NCBI GenBank assembly: GCA_018398765.1
Contig: JAHBMJ010002539.1
Span: 1-18,125, forward strand
Source of the DNA: Chromera velia
Lineage: Eukaryota > Sar > Chromeraceae
Length of the DNA: 18,125 nucleotides
Direction of reading: 5' to 3'
The notes beneath the pieces were generated by a model. The model worked only from the letters and a program-made list of their open reading frames with translations. It did no database searches and had not been told where the DNA came from. This document shows positions 1 through 8,841 of this stretch, piece by piece. Positions within the stretch are counted from its first letter, which is position 1; every line of letters begins with the position of its first letter. Both the position numbers and the translations under genes were made by a program.

Positions 1-1069
1 TCCTTTTCCTCTTCTTCATGATCACTTTCTTCAATGTGAATCGAATCGATCGGTGGTGGGAGCTGCTGAGAGCTTTTTCTCTGGCTTTTCGGCTTTCCAG
101 GAGTGGGTGCTCCTGGGCTTCTATTCGGTTGCGGAGAGATGACAACGGGGTGAGACGGAGAACCGCGCACACGTTTGCTATTGCTGTTGGTGTTGGAACC
201 GTCCTGTTTCTGGGCAGCTAAGCATCCAGAGTTGGTAAGTTCGGCTACCCTCTGTGCCGCGCCAGGGCCGACAACAAGCCCCTTGTGTTGGAGGTGAATA
301 TAGAGAGGTCGGTAGCCTTCCTCACCCGGAGTGATGACTTTCTCAGGAGGGGGAAGTTTCCCCCCAGCCTTCTCAGCATTTGCGTCTGCGGCCGCCTCCT
401 TTGGTTTCAAATTGGTCCTCCCGCCGGGCCCTGCAGGAGCGGCCCCCCCTCCAGCACTGTCAGCAGCCCCCCCGCTGCCTTTTCCCTTGCCTTTCTGGAA
501 CTGCTCCACACCGACAGGGAATGTGGTCGCAGCCTTTCGACGCTCGGGGTCAGGGGCATGCTGCAATCTCTCGTGGTTCACATCCAAAATGTCCCAGTCA
601 TACAGCATGTCTCCGGTGGCGAATCGGTCAAAAGCGGGGTACCTCACCCGTGGATCCGTCTCGTAGGCGACAATCTGCTTCTCATGCACCTTCACCAACT
701 TATCAGCCCAGTTCCGTTGAGCCAACGGGAGGAGGCACGTCAGATTGTTCTGAAACCCNNCTTCTCCTGTCTTTCTTGGAGCAGCTGCACATGTTTGTCA
801 GACGTGATCGTCAAGCCATGCTGATTGATGAGGTGGGTTTGAAAAGAACTGGTTGCCGCTGCTGCATACTCACAGCCACAAATAGTTTCTCCTTCCCCCT
901 CGGCTCCTTGTATTTTCACCTGACACTGAATCACATTTGCCCCCTTTTGCACGGACCATATTTTTTTTGCGTACCCGGCTCTAAAAACAAATGCCTCCTT
1001 CTTCCCGTTCGACCCTGTCGGATTGTGTGACATGTCTTTACGGGGTGTAAAATGTTTGCAGACGCTCAA
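1..1069 (-). CDS. Partial BED-like zinc-finger protein, probably transposon-derived, interrupted by an assembly gap
   Basis: A minus-strand frame starts at ATG 1069 (alternative ATG 1033), runs to the gap at 759-760, and continues in a shifted frame, open without a stop, from about 757 to the window edge. The first ~100 residues contain IWSV, then QC, ICGC and TSSFQTHLINQHG. This Trp, Cys and His-Leu-x3-His arrangement resembles a BED finger, the DNA-binding module of hAT-type transposases and related proteins. The Cys spacing (C-G-C) is not canonical. After the gap come about 95 residues rich in W, Y and charged residues (LVKVHEKQIVAYETD, MLYDWDILDVNHERLQ), then a Gly/Ala/Pro-rich linker, then a Ser/Pro/Lys-rich stretch ending in acidic residues (IHIEESDHEEEE). 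No catalytic domain lies inside the window. The two halves join in one frame if the true gap length is a multiple of three. That the frame is coding is likely; the family is a guess. Confidence 0.5.
759..760. other. Assembly gap (two Ns) that breaks a reading frame
   Basis: Two N bases lie inside the minus-strand BED-like frame. Read as exactly two bases, they cause a stop seven codons downstream. Read as any multiple of three, they connect the upstream frame (ending QERQEK) to a downstream frame that is open for about 250 codons. The N count is therefore probably a placeholder. Confidence 0.8.
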
Positions 1070-1321
1070 AAAGGGGGCCGTAAAAGATGTTCCAGCACCA
1101 GAAAAGTCAACACAGCTGTTCGGGAAAACGTTCAGCTGATCGGTTTACCTCTGCATGAAGTAAAAGGGGGTGAAACGTCAATTTCAGTGCAGCTCAAAAC
1201 GTTTTTTTTTGAGAGCAAACCATCAAGATTTAGGTTTTTTCATTTAAATTAGCATGTGTGACGGATCGGTAGTTGCAAAAGTTTTTTCGGGACCTTCATA
1301 TTTGAGGTTGAAAGTCATATT

Positions 1322-1337
1322 GATCAAATATTTGATC
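1322..1337. repeat. Perfect 16-bp palindrome
   Basis: GATCAAATATTTGATC reads the same on both strands. It lies among several TATTTGA copies (near 1299, 1330, 1340 and 1380). Confidence 0.9.
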
Positions 1338-1381
1338 GTATTTGATAGGTCTTTAAACACTGGGTCCTCCCTGACTGGATA

Positions 1382-1415
1382 TTTGATTTGAGCTTAAGCC
1401 CTACCTCAAATCAAA
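1382..1415. repeat. Inverted repeat, 11-bp perfect arms
   Basis: TTTGATTTGAG at 1382-1392 is the exact reverse complement of CTCAAATCAAA at 1405-1415, with a 12-base spacer. The right arm merges into a TCAAA tandem repeat. Confidence 0.9.
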
Positions 1416-1430
1416 TCAAATCAAATCAAA
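1406..1430. repeat. (TCAAA)5 tandem repeat
   Basis: Five uninterrupted copies of TCAAA. Confidence 0.9.
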
Positions 1431-2080
1431 CATGGTCACTAACGTACTTGTTATGATAATGGATCTCAGGCTAGCAATGGTTCCATTCTCAATTCAGTTA
1501 GTGTATACAGTAGATCATTGTGTGACTATACTATCTGTTCAACTTTCAAACTTTGATAATTTGATTGATTGCATGATTGATTAGTTTCATACTATTAGCC
1601 GACGACGGCCCGACGTTAATAGTCATACTACTAGGCCTTCCTGTTGCAACAAAATGCTAGATAAGGTAAGAAATTAAAGGTGTCAGTTTCAACGGGAGGC
1701 ACGGTATAAACTTTATATTTTATATTATATCTATCTAGATATCTATGTATGATTTCTATCCAAGTTTATATACCAGATAGTACAAAATTCAATTAAAAAT
1801 TGCACTGCAATGAATTGTGATTCTTTAGCCAGTAATGTCAGCAAAATAATATAGGTTTGAACGTCAACTTAGTACTGCATGTCTTCTTTAATTGGCGTTT
1901 GCTGTTAGAAAAGACTGAGATAAGTTGACGTACCGCATGCATGCTGGATGAGAACTGCTGACACTTACATGAGAATGTGAAGTTATACAGTGAACGATTC
2001 AATTAGATTACTGGAGACCGATAGGATCCAGACCCTTCGCCGATTGGGGCAGCAGCCAGGTTGAATTCCCTTTCTATCCA

Positions 2081-2220
2081 TCTGTCTGTCTGTCTCTCTG
2101 TCTTTCTGTCTGTCTGTCTGCCCCTCTTTCTCTCTCTCTCTCTCTCTCTCTCGTTTTCTATCCCTCTGTCTTTTCTGTCTGTCTGTGTGTCTTTCTTTCT
2201 GTTTTTCAGTTTTCTTTCGT

Positions 2221-2251
<31 letters not shown>

Positions 2252-2272
2252 GTCTTTCTTTCTTTCTTTCTT

Positions 2273-2321
<49 letters not shown>

Positions 2322-2325
2322 GTTT
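2081..2325. repeat. Compound pyrimidine microsatellite: (TCTG)n, (TC)n, (TTTC)n, (TC)n, (TA)n
   Basis: Successive simple repeats: TCTG units from 2081, TC units at about 2128-2152, TTTC units at about 2217-2279, TC units at about 2276-2305, then TA units to about 2321. The long Ser/Leu/Phe-type plus-strand frame through here is a by-product of the repeat. Confidence 0.95.
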
Positions 2326-2330
2326 ATACA

Positions 2331-3119
2331 TACCTTCCTGAGACCCTGACTCTGCTCCGCCAGTTCCCCTCTTTCCCTCCCTCTCTTGTCATTTCCCTCC
2401 CCTCCCCCCCCTCTCTCGGACGATCATCTCTCCTTGCCCCACCACTATCCCTCTACCACCCCACCCGTCTTCGTCTCCTTTGTGAGTTGCTCTCAAAGTT
2501 CAGAGCCGTCCAGCCTTGTTCAAACTTTTCATTTGCGTTTTGCTCTTTCTTGAATTGATTGATTCTGGTCGCACGGACACCCTGCAGCACCGGGTGCAAA
2601 CTTTCGTTGACCTCTTTCTTGCATCAGCGACTGAATAGGCCTTTTGTCAGCTAGTGGAGACAGGTCTCTGAAAGCCCGCTGTGTGAATGTTGACATTTTT
2701 GTGGAAAGACGAGTCAGAGTGTAAAAAAGAGACTTCACCAATTTTCCGACCTGCATGGCTGTCTCCCTTCACCTTCGGATTCGGTCTCTTCCTTTGATCG
2801 ATTCTCCATGTTGGTAGGGTCAAACAACAGTTGGAACCCCGTCAGACTGAGCGGTTGCGATTGATGAATTCAATTTCTTACACACAGAAACAATAGATCA
2901 GGAACTGCTGAATGGTTGATGAATCATGCATGAAACACACAAACGATTTCCGCCCTCTTCTTCCAACGTGCCTCTGTCATACAGTGGTCCTCATGCCGTT
3001 TCTTCTCCAGGCTCTGCTACCCGCTCCCGTATAAATTTATGTCTATCAACAAATGGGAGTCTTGAGGGTGTACGTAAGAGGAAAAATAAAACCTGCATGC
3101 TTAGCTGTCCCTCCCTCCA
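2331..3119. other. Intergenic sequence downstream of the channel gene
   Basis: Contains pyrimidine-rich stretches and short frames on both strands (for example 75 codons at 2756-2529, minus) without recognisable domains. It would include the 3' untranslated region and poly(A) site of the channel gene, but I see no signal I can place with confidence. Confidence 0.4.
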
Positions 3120-5471
3120 TCAGTCATTTGCTGTCCCCCTCCTGCCCCCGCCTTCATACTTCACCCATTTTCCCTCTCCCTCGGCAGCTCCGTCTTGCCA
3201 AAACTGGAATTCGGCCTCGTCGCCTACCCACCGTGACTTCCACACAGTGCCACCAAATTTGCCGATCTGCCACCCGTCGTCCCCAGCAGGTCTGTAGTGA
3301 CCGACCGGCAAGTCCCGGAAAGAGAAAGAACTCGCGGAGGCAGAAAAGACCCCCTCCGGCTCCTCATTTCTTGCTGGGGATCCGTTTTGGATTTCTTCGT
3401 AATCTACTCTACCCGCGGCACTCTCTGAGGGGTCCACCTGGGTTTCGCCTTCCTGTGCCTGCCCGCTCTGTCTGTGCGACGCGGCAGCTTGCAGACTTTG
3501 CGGGGAAGGTTCAACTGGTCCAGGCGACGGGAGCGGTCTAGAGATGAATATGGATGCAGGCGGGGGCAGAACTGCAGGGACGGGAATTAGAGCTGCAGAG
3601 ACCTCGCTCCCTGCAGAAAGAGACTCGGCAGAGCTGCTGGAGGACTCTGAGGACTCAGGGCTTGATGAGGGCATCTGGGGGGGGTGGGGGTCGTCTGGAG
3701 GTGAGACGTGATCATGGTGCGTTTTGACGGGCTGCTTTGGGGTGATTCTCGATGCAGGGGGGGAGAGGGAAGAAGGAAATGGTGTGGTTTGGTCTGCTGT
3801 CTGGGGTGAGTATTGGCCTTGTCTGTTTTCTTCGTGTACCTCTTCTTGTTCATCACTCGCTTCTTCTAAATGGCCTTTCTCCTCCTCGGCTTTGCTTGTT
3901 GGGCGTTTTGGTATTCGTTTTGTTAGACGGCTCAGAGATAGAGGGACCTTTTTGGTGTTCGGCCTGTGCCTCCTTGGGACCCTCCCGTGCCGCGTCTGGA
4001 TCTCGCTCTCCTCTCTGTCGGCCGGGACTTGCTCGTCCTCGGAAACGGTCAACAGGCGTTCTTGTTCCTCAGTGGCTCTTGGCACTTCACTGGAAGGAAG
4101 CAGGAGATGAGACGGATCTGACCAGTTGGCGGACGTTTGCGTGAAGACCGCTTTCTTTACTTCACTTTTTGAGGCTGGTGCTTGTTTTTCCCTGCTGCTT
4201 GTCTGAGGTTCCCTTCGCTTTGCACTGAGAGGAGGGGGGGTGGAGGGAGGGGGGGGCGGCTTCTTTCTTTGTTTTCCTTTACAAATAGATGAGGTCTGTG
4301 CAGCCACTGGCGGTCGCTGAGACTGAGTGGCTTCTTCAGATGAGTCCCCGGAGGAATCGGGGGGCGCACTGGCGTCAGCTTGGCCAGACAAATGCATCAT
4401 GGGATCTGTTTGAGCACTGTCCTGTGCTGCCTTGGTTTTTGCTTGTTTTGTGTTGATCTGGTTCTGTATGCTCTCACGTCTTCCCCGTGAGTGCTCCTCG
4501 ATGAGAATTTCGCTCTGAAGCTCCCATATCCCCCCCTTTTCTCCCTCTCTGTCTTTCTCCTTTCTGCTATCCGATCTTATTCGTGACGATTGGGGGGAAG
4601 GCAAAACGTTTTCTTCTTCGGAAGGCGTGCGGACTTGAAGTTTTGGAACTGTGACCTGATCTCCTGAACGTGTGTCTTCTTCTTTTTCCTCTTTTTTTTG
4701 TTTCCTGGGCGGTGACGCGAAGTTCAAATTGACTCTGACAGGGGCGAACGGGGAGAAGGGAGAGAAGGCAGGGTCTGAATGGGGAAATTCATCCCACTGA
4801 GGGGAGGGGGGGGGGAGACGGGAGGGTGAGGGCTCTGCAGCTGTTGGAGAGGGGAGGGGGGGTCTAGTTTGGTCGAGAGAAGGAGGGTGGAGCTTTGTGA
4901 CGGTTTGAGAAGGACTTATGCGAAGAATTCTTCCTGCTCTGCTTGCATCAGGACTTGGGGGGGTGCCCCCGACAGACACGATCGACCCTGCCGAGGGCCT
5001 CGCGGGGAGTGGCAGAAGATCCCCTTGTCCTTGGTGTGCAGGGAGAAGGTACTGCGTGCATGGGGGGGATCTGTCTGTGTGGTCGACTCCTCCGGCATCG
5101 GCCGTCAGAGAGAAATCTTCTTTCTCTTTCTCTGCATGGGGCTCTGGACCCTTGTGTTGCGGCGGTTGAGTGAACCAGTTTTGTTGGTTGTTCTGAAAAC
5201 TGTCGACTGGCGTTGGAAGGCCCTCGATGGACATCGGGGGGCTCAGTTCCCTTCCCAGTTGCTGATCCTCATGGCGGGTAGGAAGGTTTAAGAGAGCCTG
5301 TGGGGCAGCTGTTGGGGGCTGCTGTTGGTGTGCGTTCTCTTCCCAACAGAATGCTGAGGGGTGTGTGGACGGGGGCCCGCAGGGAGATGCCGGTCCTGAT
5401 CGCTCTCGTTGGCCTTCGGTGTCCCCTCCGAGGGAATCCTGGGAGACGGACCCGAGATGGTGCCAGGAGAC
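3120..5471 (-). CDS. Channel gene exon 11 (long disordered C-terminal tail)
   Basis: Strong acceptor (CCCTTCCTCTGTTCAG|GTC), phase 0, 783 codons then TGA at 3122-3120. Most of it is Pro/Ser/Gln/Glu-rich with poly-Pro (KKPPPPPSTPPPLSAK) and poly-Ser (SSESSSSSAESLS) tracts and looks disordered. The last ~50 residues differ: five Trp in a compact, Gly-rich segment (DGWQIGKFGG, WKSRWVGDE, FQFWQDG, KWVKYEGG). The length of the frame shows it is coding. Its link to the channel rests on phase and distance; a separate gene, starting for example at ATG 5525, is the alternative. Confidence 0.65.
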   Translation of the reverse strand, partial: VSWHHLGSVSQDSLGGDTEGQRERSGPASPCGPPSTHPSAFCWEENAHQQQPPTAAPQALLNLPTRHEDQQLGRELSPPMSIEGLPTPVDSFQNNQQNWFTQPPQHKGPEPHAEKEKEDFSLTADAGGVDHTDRSPPCTQYLLPAHQGQGDLLPLPARPSAGSIVSVGGTPPSPDASRAGRILRISPSQTVTKLHPPSLDQTRPPLPSPTAAEPSPSRLPPPSPQWDEFPHSDPAFSPFSPFAPVRVNLNFASPPRKQKKEEKEEDTRSGDQVTVPKLQVRTPSEEENVLPSPQSSRIRSDSRKEKDREGEKGGIWELQSEILIEEHSRGRRESIQNQINTKQAKTKAAQDSAQTDPMMHLSGQADASAPPDSSGDSSEEATQSQRPPVAAQTSSICKGKQRKKPPPPPSTPPPLSAKRREPQTSSREKQAPASKSEVKKAVFTQTSANWSDPSHLLLPSSEVPRATEEQERLLTVSEDEQVPADREESEIQTRHGRVPRRHRPNTKKVPLSLSRLTKRIPKRPTSKAEEEKGHLEEASDEQEEVHEENRQGQYSPQTADQTTPFPSSLSPPASRITPKQPVKTHHDHVSPPDDPHPPQMPSSSPESSESSSSSAESLSAGSEVSAALIPVPAVLPPPASIFISRPLPSPGPVEPSPQSLQAAASHRQSGQAQEGETQVDPSESAAGRVDYEEIQNGSPARNEEPEGVFSASASSFSFRDLPVGHYRPAGDDGWQIGKFGGTVWKSRWVGDEAEFQFWQDGAAEGEGKWVKYEGGGRRGTAND

Positions 5472-8069
5472 CTGAACAGAGGAAGGGAGGGAAACATTGA
5501 AAGGTAGGTAGGTAGACGTATGCATTATATACCATGCTCATTTCTAGAGAGTAATATTGATACATGCGGACGAGCATACGACCGGAGCGGGAAACAGAAT
5601 TCACAAATGAACGAAGACGCAGGCAGGGAAATAGTAAGCTGTGTGACTCCCTAGACAGAGAGACGGACAAATAGGGATCCTGAACAGAAGAGGGAGAAAC
5701 AGCCAAGCAGACATGCACGTCTATTTACCTAAATCGATCAAACGAGTGAGCCCAAAAGCCAGTGGAATGAATTCAGGCGGGCCTCCCCTGCTCTTTGACT
5801 GAGATGTGACTCTACATCGCAAATGAATTTTGAGTAGACAACCACAGAAGCATTACTTCTGCAAAGTGAACTCATACCGACGCTCCTCTTCCTTTGTTTT
5901 GTGGGCTCTAGCTGTTATGGCTCTAGCTGCAAAGAATGACCTTTCTGCCCAGCGCCTTCTTGGCCTTTGAAGAGGCTGCACTTGGGGTGAGTGCAGAGGG
6001 TGGAACCAGTTGCTTGTCCCTCGAATGAGACGAGGGTGGGAAGGGTAACTCTGCGAATGGACTGGCAGAGGGACTCCTTCCTCCTCCAGCCCCCCCCGTG
6101 GGGGCTTCTTGACCGTGTGCCTTCTCGTTGGCAAGCCTCAGTCTGGCCGGACGGGTGTCGAATGGCCCCGAGCGCCTGTCGTCCTGTAAGAGAAAACCCA
6201 TAGTCATTGCCCCCCCCTCCTCCCTGAATCCCTCCCCTGACCCTGAGGGCCCCCCTGTCAGGTTCAATTCATCCCTCCGCCCATCGTCTGCAGTCAAATT
6301 CTCCACATCGTCCATGTTGTCCGATGCTGCGTCGGTCTCTGTGGCGATAGAGAGGGCCTCAGAGGATCTGTGCTGGAGGCGGGGACGAAGTTCCTCGATG
6401 TCATTGCACGTGAGTCGCTGCAGAATGGAGGGAACAAAAAGCGAATTAAATGCTTCAAAAAAGAAATAAGTCAAGAGCCGCGCTTCGACGTGTTTAGTGT
6501 TCTCTAAAAATGGAATGGGAGGTAAAGAAACAGGATGCTGCAGTGTAAGAAGAGCAGCAAAGTGCAAGATGCCAGTGAGAGGAACAAAAAAAGAGTCTGT
6601 CAAGCGGAACCGAGCGGTTCTTTTCGCTTTGGGTTTGTCTTCATCGCTCCGCTTTTTCTCTCTAGGCTCTCGACAATTGGGTGCCCTTCTCGTGTGGCAT
6701 TTTCCTCTTTTCATCCTTTTCCGTCTTTTCGCCTTTCCTTCCCTGCTTCCCTCCAAACTCCTTCTTTCCTTTCCTTCCGTGCCTCCTCCTTTTCTTGTTC
6801 GACCACTGAAGCACCGTTTTTCATTTTTTCCAAGCTAACCTGGGCAACCTCTTCCCGAATTTGTGGAGTGGAGTGGCCTGCATTCATCCAATCTTTCACT
6901 CGATCCTCCTTTGTTAAGTCACTCCAATAAAGCGCTTGCATAAATGGTGCTGCGAAAAACAGGATGGCACATATTTTGAGATGACTTCTTCTTTCACTCA
7001 CAGACAAAGTGGCATTATAAAACATTTTGAATGTAGAGCATGTGCAACGCTTCACTCTTGCTTCATCTGGCTTGACGAACGCAATCATGCACGAACTCAC
7101 TCACTGACTGACCTATGGACAAGTAAACGAAAGAGGCGGCACCAAAGAGGAAAATGCGTAAGACACAACTGACGTGGATTGTAGGCCGTTGGTTGGTTTG
7201 TCTGGTGTACCGGCTGTGCATTCTGGAACGCCTTCTTGACCGTTGCCATTGTTTTCTCGAGACGGTTCATGTGCCAGTGGAGACGGTGCTCAAATGTCGT
7301 CTCGACCTGTGAAAGCCTTCCTTCCAATCTTCTTTCGAGTCGGTCCAGGTATCCCTGGAATTCCACCGACATCGGCAAAGATCCATGGGCGGAAGAGGAC
7401 AGAGACAGGCCCTGTCCACCTCTCATATTCCGCTTTTCTACCACAGTAGGCGGAAGCCACCAGACAAGTGGCACTGCGAGGAGCTCTTCTCTGTTCATGG
7501 CTTGAACATTCAACTCTCCCTTACTCTGCTCCGGAGGGATTCCGAGCACCGACCTCTGACGCATGTGTCTTGAGAGTTTTTCGAGAATACCCTTGGAGGG
7601 ACTCTGATCCTCCTTTGCTGCTCTGCCCTCTAGATGTAAATTTCTGATGGCCATCAGAGATCTGGTCTTACTCAGGTGGTTAGCGCAGTATTCAGAATAT
7701 TCGTCTGCGAATTTCTGTTGGATCGTTCTGATCAGACTCCTTCTCAGATGCAGATGCGCTTCTTCTCCTGCCTCGATATGGTCGAGAATGCTTTTGGCCT
7801 TCGTGAGCAGCGTCTCTTCTTCGCTCTTCTCTGTGATTTCGTTGTACGCGGAGCCCATCATGGCAATCAACAGATTCAGAAGAAGAATCGGACCCATCAG
7901 AAGAAAGAGGAGGAAAAAGATCATCACCACCCACGAGCGCTCTGCATACGTACACAATCATACACATCCGTACGTGTATACATGCAGGGCAAGAAAAAAC
8001 AGGGGGGTGGGCACATACATGCATGCATGCAGCCATGGAGAAAGTGAGCGGGGTGTAGAACAGAGAGAT

Positions 8070-8100
<31 letters not shown>

Positions 8101-8783
8101 CAGGAAGGAAGGAAGGAAGGAAGGAAGGAAGGCAGGAAGGAAGAACAGAAAAAAGAAACAACCGAAAAACGAGACGGACAGAATAAACGAAGAAAAGAAA
8201 AAGAAGAACGAGAAGAAAGTCAGTCAGCACTGCAACTTTGTATACCTGCGAATACTGTCCCTTAGAGAAAGCATGACGAGGACACAAAGAAAGCGGGTCT
8301 GCATGTCAATCCACCCACCCACCCACCCACCAGAGGTTCGGGCGAACATGGAAGTGTCCCCGATTAGCACTGCGAGTGCAGAGGTGGTGATGACTTCGAG
8401 TAGAGACCCGAACCCGTTTGTTGCCCCATCTACTTGGGGGGTGTTGCCCAACAGGATGAAGAACGCGAGTGCAAACCCGGCGAAGAGGACGAGGAAGAAG
8501 ACGAGGAAGAAGAGAGTCACCTTGATCATCCGGAGAACCATCGAGATGAAAGGCCCCGTCTTCTCAAATCTGCACAGGACAGGAGAGGAGAGGAGAAGAG
8601 CCAGGCATCACAAGGAATCATGCAGTAGGCTCGTGAGTGGGTGGGTGAAAGAAGAAGCGTGCGGAGAAAGAAGCACTGCGTCTCCGCCTTTCGGTGTAAT
8701 CCATCTTCCAACTTGATTGACAGAGGGGCAGACACAGACGCAAGAACGGCGCACACACACACACACACAGAGAGAGAGAGATA

Positions 8784-8841
<58 letters not shown>

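Larger units (their letters stand above)
1200..2060. other. AT-rich noncoding island 1
   Basis: No credible reading frame on either strand. The stretch is clearly richer in A and T than the flanking gene regions. It holds a cluster of TTTGA/TCAAA motifs (1300-1430), a perfect 16-bp palindrome (1322-1337), an inverted repeat (1382-1415) and an imperfect stem around 1586-1630 with a GC-rich centre. Because it lies just upstream of the BED-like frame, it may be the end of a mobile element. I could not identify element termini or a target-site duplication. Confidence 0.5.

Noticed and set aside
2061-2558. Plus-strand frame of 165 codons rich in Ser, Leu and Phe
   Set aside because: Produced by the TC/TTTC microsatellite; no domain and no coding signal outside the repeat.
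2529-2756. Minus-strand 75-codon frame as a small gene
   Set aside because: No domain, no supporting splice or neighbour context; within chance expectation.
3587-5291. Several plus- and minus-strand frames overlapping exon 11
   Set aside because: Shadows of the 783-codon exon 11 frame, which is much longer and has a strong acceptor in front.
8246-8330. Reading exon 7 straight through the GTGG repeat
   Set aside because: Gives GGWVGGW, and the next donor (phase 2) has no matching acceptor before S6; the direct join to 7941 fits TRPV spacing. The mini-exon version is kept as a finding.
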